Shown: in pieces, positions 55,857-64,000 of the stretch
Layout: the number at the start of each line of letters is the position of its first letter
Position numbering within the stretch: the first letter of the stretch is position 1
From: Patagioenas fasciata
Taxonomy: Eukaryota > Chordata > Aves > Columbiformes > Columbidae
NCBI RefSeq assembly: GCF_037038585.1
Contig: NC_092541.1
Span: forward strand, 5,769,445-5,833,444
Length of the DNA stretch: 64,000 nucleotides
Direction of reading: 5' to 3'
Program-made: the position numbers and the translations under genes
Notes under the pieces: model-generated
The model's database searches: none
Seen by the model: the letters and a program-made list of their open reading frames with translations, nothing else
Told to the model about the DNA's origin: nothing

Positions 55857-57200
55857 CCTGCCCTACATTGCCGCAAGGCAAGAGGCACCCTTGGCAGGGG
55901 TAACAATTTTCTGACAAGCTCATCTTGAATGTAAACCATCACAGGTAATGAGATGGGTGGTGCTTTGGTTTCTTGCACTGCTGCCTTTTCATATCCAGGT
56001 TTGTGTCATACCCCTTCCACAATGAAGGCTTCTTCTAATCCCTGAGATGAAAAGCCCCCAGGATTTCTAGGGTAGTAATGAAGCGGTGCAGGCACAAGAC
56101 TCAGCTCAAGTGCTGCATTTGTCTGAAGCAGACAAATGTTGTCATTCTGGGACACCCTGTTATGACTGAAGTGTCGCTCTCCAGAAGAAGCTCCAGGGAT
56201 CCTCAGCTGGATCCCCAGATGCTCCTGTGCATAAGGACACGCCATATCCATCTCTTTCCCTCCCTCCTCAGCTCACCCCCAATGGTCACTTTTTTCCTCC
56301 CCAGGTGTGTGCATTATGCTGCTGGTTTTGACCCATCCTGCCCAGCACTGCCCTCAGGACAAATTATTGGACTGTTTTGACTGGTCTCCTCTCTGTGCAG
56401 TCTGTGAGTACACAGACAATGCCATGGGCTTGCCTGGGGCCTTGTCCTTCCCCAGAATGCTCTAGCGTTGCTGTGGTTCCCCCCAGGTGTCCTCAATAGA
56501 ATCTACAGTTTCTTGTGTTGTTACATGTATTCTTGTCTTGTGTGCTATTGTGAGCAGCTCTTTTTGTGTGAATTCACTTGAGAGCACAAATTTGTGCGTG
56601 ATTCCACACCTGTGTGTATGAGCCTGTGTGCGTGTGTCCTTGTCACTCATCAGGAAGAAATGAGGCGCTCACAGCAGGGACACTCTCTATTGCTTTGTTC
56701 ATGAGCAACATGTGTCCAGGGTCAAAAGGAGCCCAAGTGCACTTCAATGGCATGAAACTGCTAGAGATCTGACCATGCAAGAGGCGCTGAAATGCAGCAC
56801 CTGTCTCCTGAGCCCTCCTTTTCCTGCTCCTCCAAACTTGCCCTCCTCTACTGTTGATTTCCAGCCACAACAATGATGGTTTCGCTCCAGTTTAGATCCT
56901 TCATTTAATTACAAGTTACAGTATTTGAAATGCCTCAGCACAGTGGGAAGTCCCCTCCACATCTCCCTCCATGTGAGGGCACAGCCACAAGACAGCTGAG
57001 GAGGGTGGGGATTGCTTTATGGGCAAGGACAAAGACTGAGAAATCCTGCACAACCATGTGCTGGCCATCCCTGAGTGGATGTGCTTCCAATGCATTGCTG
57101 AATGTGTCTGGCACGGCACAGAGCCCACGCTTGTGTCCACGACAATGTCAAAGGTACTTGTGCAGCCCATGGATTAGGTGTTGTGCCATGTAGGGACTAT
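55857..57200. other. Upstream region of keratin K4
   Basis: Counterpart of 12472-13710, with about 101 extra bases at 56024-56124 that K1 lacks and that K2 and K3 have in homologous form. Confidence 0.6.
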
Positions 57201-58620
57201 GACCTTGGATGAGACAGGTATTGAATGAAGAGAACATGGACTCTACTGTCGCTGTGCTGTGAGTGGAAGGAAAGACCCCGTGGCTTGCACAGGAAAGACA
57301 AAGAACTGATAACTGCTTTGGACTTCAGCACCCAGGACCACCATGTCCCGCACTGGAATCTCAGTCTGAGTGCGCAGCAACTGTCTGTGGAAGGGAAGAG
57401 ACTTTGGCTTTGAGGACACATCCTCCAAAGCCTGGTATTTTCCCACAGGGGTGAACAGAAGAGACCCTCTTTCCAAGAAAGGCTCTGCATAGTGAATAAA
57501 GTTCCTGAGCCCATCTTCCCTCCTGAATGTTTGTCTGCCTGAGCTAAGGTCCAACTTGGAGACAGCACAATCGAGAGCTTCCCTCCTGCCCTCCAGTGAT
57601 CGCAGTGAGACCAGTGCCAGGGAGTTCTGCTGGCAAAGCCAGGGCTGATTCTCCTCTCTGTGGAGCTGCCTCTGAGCTGAAGATTTAGTGTAGCCAAGGG
57701 CCAACCTCATCGATTTCTCATGGTGTAACCAACACTGTAGAGAAGGGAAGTGCAGGGGAGGTGTGTACCTGCAGTTTGAAAGGACCTTTGACACCCTCTT
57801 CTGTACATGTGGAGCATGAATGTCTTCATTAAGGAGCTGATAAGTTGTGTTAAAATGAAGAATGTGTCTGTCTGGCACCTCATGAAGCTCAAGAAGAGCA
57901 AGGGCAAGGTTTTTTTCTGGGGTAGAAACCAGACCATGCAGTAACAGATGTTGGGGTGTCACTGCTAGGAAGCAGATCCACAGAAGACAACGTGTGTTTT
58001 TAGGAGACACTTAGCTGAACACAAGACAGCATGTGCCCTTGCAGCCAAGACCAACCACATCCTGAGCTCTGACAGCCCAAGTATTGGTAGCGAGTGCAGG
58101 AAAGTGTCCCTACCTCTCTGTCCATTTGAGAACCCACCTGGAGTGCTGCTGCCAGGCTGGGGCTTCCCAGTCAAAGAAGGTTATCGACATACAGAAGGGA
58201 GTCCAACAAAGGCCACCAAGGGGCATAGTGTGCTGCCAAACCTCACAACTGAGGAGAGGCTGAGAGAACTGGGTCTGCCCATCTTGGAGATGTCTCATGT
58301 AAGACCTTCTTGCCCTCTACAACTTCTTCATCAGAAGATGGAGAGAAGATGGACCAAGACTCAGAAGTGCACAGCAAGAGGAGTAGAGGCAATGGACCAG
58401 TAAATGAGATGTGAAGAAGTTTGCCTAAGCAATAGGCTGAAACGAAAAAGAACTGGAACGGGATTCTCAGTGAGGTTGTGCAATCTCCCTCCTTAGAGGT
58501 GTTCAAGGCTGGAATGAATGTGGCCTTGAACAACTTGGTCTAAAGGAACCTGTTCCACCAGAGGGCCAACCTATATGACTCCTGGAAGTCCATTATCACT
58601 TACATTCTCACTGTATAACT
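57200..58620 (+). mobile_element. 290-bp block and CR1 RT remnant before V9
   Basis: Copy of 13710-15120, with YLQFERTFDT, LMKLKKSKGKV and EERLRELGLPILEM as CR1 ORF2 marks; the 57200-57530 part is unassigned. Confidence 0.7.
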
Positions 58621-58639
58621 CCCACGTTACCCCTGTTCT

Positions 58640-59085
58640 CCCTGACCCCTGCACACCCACATTTCTCCTCACACTCCCTCTGCCACAACACAACTTTCAG
58701 GCATTGTACTGGGACTACACAGAGGCGGATGGAAGGAGACTCTCAGCCTCCTTGCTGGCAACCGCAAGAAACCAGTGGCTGCTATTTCCAGCTCCTGAGC
58801 TCAGAGACAGCTCTGGGAAGCTGGTCCATCTCCTGCGTCAGGGCCCTGCTGTTCCCCAGGCTGCAGCCGGCACGGTGTGGGATTCTTCTTGCTGGAGGAG
58901 GGGCAGAGTCCATTTCCCAGAAGCCAATTTCTGGCCGTGCAGAGCCCCGAGCCCGGAAGAGAGGAGAGATAGGAGAGGCGAGGCGAGGAGGGGAGGACGA
59001 AGGGGAGGAGGACGGGGAGGAGGGGGAGGAGGAGACGGCGCGTCCGGAGCAGAGAGCCGGGGCTGGCGGGGGGCAGCCAGGCGCA
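58640..59085 (+). promoter_or_regulatory. V9 upstream block, probable V promoter
   Basis: Copy of the V3 block with ACCGCAAGAAA at 58761-58771 and a short purine tract at 58960-59035. Confidence 0.5.
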
Positions 59086-59102
59086 GGCGGCGGAGCGGCG
59101 GG

Positions 59103-60237
59103 ATGCGGCGGTGCCGGGGCGCAGGGCTGGCGGGACTGGCCGCGGTGCTCCTGGGTGCGTGGGGCTGGCGGGGCTGGGTGGCCGCCCAGACTTTGCCCGG
59201 TGTATTCCCTTGGGACCCACCACAAACTCTTCCTTCTCCTTTTGTCTCTGTCCTCTCTCGTTCCCCTTCAACAGCTCTTTTGAGTCGCTTCTGGGTAGTC
59301 TCCCTCTTTTCCATTGTCTCTGTGATTACAAGACTGCTTGCAGGTACACCTATCTTTCCATACACGCACTATTTTCTCTGTAAATTCAACAGTTCTTATT
59401 TACCCGATTTCAGCCCACTTTCATTTTAACACTCACTCTCGCTCTCCACTCTTCCTACCTTCACTCATCTCTCCGCTCCTCTTTCTACCTATCTCTCCAG
59501 GCCACTTCCATCAGTAACCACTCTTCCTACTCTCTGAAGACCCCTCTGTTCTCTCACTCTGAGAGTTTGCTTTCCTGCACCTCTCCATTATTCAAATACA
59601 TAATCTAATCCCCTTATGCTTTCAACATATTTTTTTTTTCTGAATTCAGCCCTCCGTACTTCACTGCAACACACCCATTCTCATCCCCTCTTCATCCATC
59701 CATCCATTAATCTGACTTTCTTTCTGTGTCACAATACATCAGTTCCAAAATCTCCCCAAACTTCTTCTCTCGCTCCACACACATCCAGCACATGACCACT
59801 CTCCATCCCTGTTCATGGGTACATCTTCCCATCCTTTCTTGTCCAACTCCTTCTCACTGCCATTCTACCTAACAATTTATTGTGGAAAATCCGAGTTGGG
59901 AGAATTTTGATGATCTTTGGTCTTTTTTTCCTTCTTTCTCTGCAGTGACTGTGGGCAGAGCCCAGGTGCAGCAGGAACCCTCGGCAGAGACCACCGAGGG
60001 TACCGGTATCAGCATCAGCTGCTCACATCCCAACATACAATCGTACTACTACATCGCCTGGTACCGTCAGCTACCGGGCCGACGTCCCGAATTCCTCGTG
60101 AACAGTCCTAAAGGCTCCAAACCGCTGTCGGACCCGCCGGGCCGGCTGTCGGTGGCGGCAGACCGCCGGTCCAGCGCCCTGTGGCTCTCCCGGCCCCGGC
60201 GCGGGGACGCGGCGGTGTATTACTGCGCCTTGGATGA
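59103..60237 (+). CDS. TRAV: V9: T-cell receptor alpha/delta V segment, family A (duplicate of V3)
   Basis: Leader exon 59103-59154 (consensus) and V exon 59946-60237, intron 791 bp. The product is 114 residues with Cys43, Trp56 and Cys111. It differs from V3 at about nine residues. These include the first-cysteine context (ISCSHP, which loses the N-C-S sequon), CDR1 (QSYYYIA), CDR2 (NSPKGSK) and the germline CDR3 start (CALDD instead of CAVGD). It is the only family-A gene here with an altered CDR3 start. Open and probably functional. Confidence 0.9.
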
Positions 60238-60276
60238 CACGGGGAGAGGAGCCGGGGCTGCGGCCGGACACGAACC
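60238..60276 (+). promoter_or_regulatory. V9 recombination signal, 23-bp spacer
   Basis: Heptamer CACGGGG (60238-60244), 23-bp spacer, nonamer ACACGAACC (60268-60276). The nonamer is one base closer to consensus than the other family-A nonamers. Confidence 0.86.
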
Positions 60277-60327
60277 GCCGCGGGCGGGGTCGGGTGGGTG
60301 GGGGGAGCGGTTGAACCACCCCGGTCG

Positions 60328-60346
60328 GATCCCCCAGGGGGCGCTG
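60328..60346 (+). promoter_or_regulatory. CTCF-like motif downstream of V9
   Basis: gatcccccagggggcgctg lies 51 bp past the nonamer, same orientation as the gene. Confidence 0.62.
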
Positions 60347-61685
60347 CCGCTCCGCCCGCCGGTGCCGCCTTCTCCCGCCCGGCCCCGGGACGGTTCCGTC
60401 GCCCGAGCGGCACCGGCACCGGCTTCAGCATCAACATCGGCATCGCCATTGACATTTCCGTTGCCACTCCCCGCGGGACGGAGACAGAAATACCCCGTCA
60501 CAGCAGGGTGGAATCGCGATCGAAGCAGTGGCGGTGGCCGGCGGTGGCCGGGAAACAGCGACTGCACCCGCCGACTCCCGGCGAGGAGCAGCGACTTTCT
60601 GCTCTGCACAGGGAGGCGGGCATCAGAGATCCCCCTGCCCACGGGCAGCTGCACAGCCCTCGCTCCTGCTGCACCGACCGTCCCATGGAACAGATGGGAG
60701 CTCTTCTTGGGATTTTGGTTTTCCCCACCAGCACAGCCAGGGGACCCCTGAGCAGGTGCTTTCCTCTGCCCTGTAAACACAGGGACTCCCCTGCTAAAGT
60801 GCTAATGCAAAATTCGACTTGGAAAACAACAACCAGAAGGGGTTTAATTTTTGCTACTTTGTTAAAGCTCAGATATGCAATTTAAAACTGTGTCCTCCAG
60901 CTACCACACTCTCAGGGAGATTTCAAAAATTCCTGTTAGTGTTACAAAGTCATTGCATGGAGTTAGGAGTTCAAGCTCCACACCAACCAGGAACAGGGGA
61001 TGTCAAGGTCACAGGCACCTCCAAACACTCTCCACAGTGGCTCATTATTGAGACCAGGAGCTTGTGTGTCAGGAGTCAGAAGCTTGGCATTTGAGGCCCA
61101 GGAGACAGCACAAAGCTTGCACTGGTCCCACTGACCACAGCCCCAGGTGATGCCAGGTTTGTCCTTGAAGAGTGAGACAGAAAGACATCGGCTAAGTTGC
61201 CCTGAGAGGCTGGAGGTCTGAGGTGAGTGAGAGCTGGCAGGAGGCCTCTGGGAAGAGACTGTGGGCTCCAGCCAGTCCCCAGGGCCTCTGTGTGGCTCGA
61301 GTAGCTGACAGAGCTGTTCACAGCCCATAGGCAGAGCCTGCAGAGGCACAGAATGAAGGATCAGCCCTGCTCCCTGTCACAGTTGGACTTTCTAACTGTG
61401 TTTCCGGGACAAATAAGGCAGAGCAACAGACATGGCCAGTCCAGCACACAGATCTGTCACATGCTCACATGGTATTGACCCCTCTTCTCACTGCCTCCTT
61501 CTGTCTTCCCACACTTGCTCCAGGCCAAACTACCTTTCCTGGTCTCAGCTCCTTCCCCTAAACATCTCCAGGCTTGCAAAATCACCAAATGCTTTCCCAC
61601 TGCATCCCATAATGAGTCTGATACTGCTGTATTCAGAAACATTGATGAGTCTATAGGATGGTATTCTCACCCTTCTGGATGGCAG
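60347..61685. other. V9 3' flank, no gene seen
   Basis: Counterpart of 16884-18235, GC-rich at first. No coding homology. Confidence 0.5.
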
Positions 61686-61689
61686 GAGA

Positions 61690-62285
61690 AGTTCACCATG
61701 GACGGTTCTCCCTTGCTGGGGGGTGGCTGGACTTGGTGTGATCTCCAGGAGGAGCAAAAAGCTGTAGTTGATCTCTCCATAGGGCCTTTTCATGGCAGAA
61801 GCGGGAAGTCCCGAGGACGTCCAACTGGGAAGACTCTCTTGTTCATTCCCTCCCATCAGCTCTGTACACACATTCCAAGATCCCCCCTGAATCCTCTCTT
61901 CCCCAAGCTGAACACTGTCAGCCCTCTCAGTGTATCCTCACAGTTCAGATGCTCCAGTCCCTGCACTATTTTGCTGGTCTTGCTCCAGTATCTTTTTTCC
62001 ATCAGGAGGTCCAGAACTGGAGCCAGAGCTCCAGAGTTGGCCTCACCAGCGCTGACTAGAGAGGAAGGATCAGGTCCCTTGTTCCGCTGGAGATGCCCTT
62101 CCTACTGCAGCCCAGGCTGCTGTTGGCCTTCCTTGCCATGAGGGTCCATTGCCACAGCAGACACAGGAACACCTCAGAGCTGCTGAAACTGAGCGGGACA
62201 CAGCAGTGAGTATTCAGGAGAAGCATCCCAGCTGCTTGTCCAGCTCTTCCTCTTCCCTCAGCATGCACCAGTGACCACTGTTGGA
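61690..62285 (-). mobile_element. CR1 LINE fragment, antisense (copy of 18240-18805)
   Basis: The minus strand reads LMARKANSSLGCSRKGISSG. A few bases differ from the left copy. Confidence 0.8.
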
Positions 62286-63885
62286 AAAGAGGACTCTAGG
62301 TAGGAGATGTGGTTTTACCTCCTTTCCAAAATAAAATCCTTAAAGAGATAAAGTGTCCTCCTAGCCCTGCATCTGGGGATCAGTGAAAGCCTCAACATGT
62401 GAGCAAGACCCGTCAGCCAGGCACTGGACAAGAGTTTCTGTTGAACGCCTTGAATTGTCTCCCTGCTCTTCACGTGTCTCCTCCAGCTTAGGGACTGACC
62501 AGTGCGTTCCTGGGGGCTGGGGGGGAGTCCCTGTGTCCCTGTGGGTTCCCTGCCCAACAGAAAACTGCTGGTGGCTGTACTTTCAGGATGTGTCTTTCTG
62601 GGATCTTATTTACTCCAGAAACAGGAAACTTTCAGCATTTTGAGGAACTCACTCACCTGAGCAAGTTCAGCAGAGGCCCCTGTAAGGGCGTGTGGAATGT
62701 GAGAGCAGCTGGTTAGTGAACCAGCCTTAGGGAAGGCTGGCTGATCAAGTCCCTTTTCCTTTCAAAGGGAAGAACAAGGAAAAGGGAAAGCGATTAACAA
62801 AGCCTACAATGACACCAGTTTCTCAGTAAGTGATAAGGGATGCAAGGAAGGAGACCAGAGCTCTGCAGCCTCCAATTGATGGGCCATTGAGAAACTGCAG
62901 GTGTAGATTTCAAGTGGGACAGGCTGAGCTTTGTAAGTGACAGGAAGTGACAAGAGGAACATGAGGATTCTGGATGTTTGAGGGGGTTGTGCAGGACTAG
63001 AGAACACTTCTGAAGGCATGTGTAGGGGAAGGGTCAAAGGAGGAGGAAAGAGAAGACTGGGGAGGAACAAGGGGACTGAATAGAAAGGAGGAAGAAAATA
63101 GAAGTCGGTACCTGCACGTGAGGCAGGACTGCTCAGTGCATTTGTTGGGATGATCCCTATGCCTGACCACTACAGCTCCCCTGCTTTCTTATTAAATCCT
63201 TTCTTAACCATCCTTCTGTGTAACGTCCCCTGTTTGAGTGCCAGCAGTTGGGGAGAGTGGTGTGAAAGAGAGAACTGGGTGCCAGTAACTGGATGGACCG
63301 TGCTGTGTGCAGCAAGACCTCCAGCCAGCAGCTGGTGAAGAGACCTCTGCTCACAGGGTCTGTCAGTCTCTGTGTCAGCAACTGGAGGGACAACATCACA
63401 CATGATGTGTGAGAAGTCATTGGAGGGATCTCAGTGGTTTTTGGTGTTCTTTCTGAATTTAAGTTGATGCTCACGTGTGTTTGTGGAATTTTTTGCCATA
63501 TTGCAAACTTGCTTGCCCAGTGAGCAGGAGGAAAAGTTGTATCTAAAGCCAAAGCCAGCGGTGGGTAAGGTGGCCCAAGGCCAGCACATGACTGCTCAAC
63601 AGACTGATGCTACCAAGCTGTGGTAATGATTGAGGGATCCAAGAGTGTGGAAATAACTGTGAGACAAGTGGGTGATTGTTTGCATCTCTTTATCAGTGAA
63701 CATCAGACTGGCCATGCCAGGGAGAAGGGGGAGCCCCAGGCGCTGGGTCAGAGGGCCCTGGCTCCGGGCAGGGTTATGAGATGGGCTGAGGGCCCATGGC
63801 GATATTTGAGGGGTGCAGGAGTGCGGCTGTGCTGGTGACTCCAGAGGGTGAGGGGGTGTGTGTTTGCACTATGGAAATGTATGAG
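62286..63885. other. Intergenic stretch, no gene seen
   Basis: Counterpart of 18806-20425, including the unassigned block ending cttattaaatcctttctt near 63200. Confidence 0.5.
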
Positions 63886-63889
63886 CCAG

Positions 63890-64000
63890 GCATCATGGAG
63901 ACAGTCCAATAAAGGGACACTGAAATGATGAAGAGGCTGAAGCATCTCTGACATGGTGATAGACCGAGAAGCCTGGGACTGCTCAGCACAGAGAAATCTC
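63890..64000 (+). mobile_element. CR1 LINE 3' fragment, cut by window end
   Basis: Copy of 20430-20532; continues past the window. Confidence 0.65.

Larger units (their letters stand above)
43299..64000. repeat. Right copy of the segmental duplication
   Basis: This is the partner of bases 1-20532, offset by 43298 at the start and 43468 at the end. The net length gain comes mainly from a longer pentamer tract near 49 kb and about 101 bp near 56.1 kb. It is still matching at base 64000. Since both copies run off opposite window edges, a head-to-tail repeat unit of about 43.3 kb is the simplest reading, but a false duplication in assembly cannot be excluded from sequence alone. Confidence 0.93.

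Overview
The window is bird genomic DNA. It carries feather-type beta-keratin genes, many decayed CR1 LINE fragments, an avian ERVL-type solo LTR and immunoglobulin-superfamily V segments with leader exons and 23-bp-spacer recombination signals. The V segments make this part of the V array of a T-cell receptor locus, most likely alpha/delta (TRA/TRD). No D, J or C segment was seen. The species cannot be read from the sequence.

Nine V genes lie on the plus strand. Seven belong to a GC-rich family A (V1 311-1363, V2 5912-6749, V3 15622-16774, V5 33632-34482, V7 43555-44607, V8 49301-50141, V9 59103-60237). Two belong to a family B (V4 22306-23505, V6 36673-38086). All nine have an open leader exon, an intron with good splice sites, an open V exon with the canonical Cys-Trp-Cys, and a heptamer-23-nonamer signal. 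Four feather beta-keratin genes lie between them on the minus strand (K1 about 12.0 kb, K2 about 30.0 kb, K3 about 41.2 kb, K4 about 55.4 kb). Each is followed on its 5' side by a divergently oriented family-A V gene (V3, V5, V7, V9). K2 looks intact, K1 and K4 have lost the usual stop codon, and K3 has an early stop. Broken olfactory receptor genes lie near 8.2, 28.6 and 51.6 kb.

At large scale, bases 1-20532 are nearly repeated at 43299-64000, giving the pairs V1/V7, V2/V8, K1/K4 and V3/V9. Both copies run off the window, so a tandem unit of about 43.3 kb is likely. The middle part (20.5-43.3 kb) is built from older copies of the same modules (V3-V4 resembles V5-V6; K1, K2 and K3 resemble one another). 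The seven family-A genes share an invariant framework-3-to-RSS block while their CDR1/CDR2 segments look shuffled. Each has a strong CTCF-like motif 50-60 bp past its RSS, all in the same direction as the V genes. Together this suggests a V array maintained by duplication and gene conversion and possibly organised by loop extrusion, with skin-appendage genes carried along inside it.
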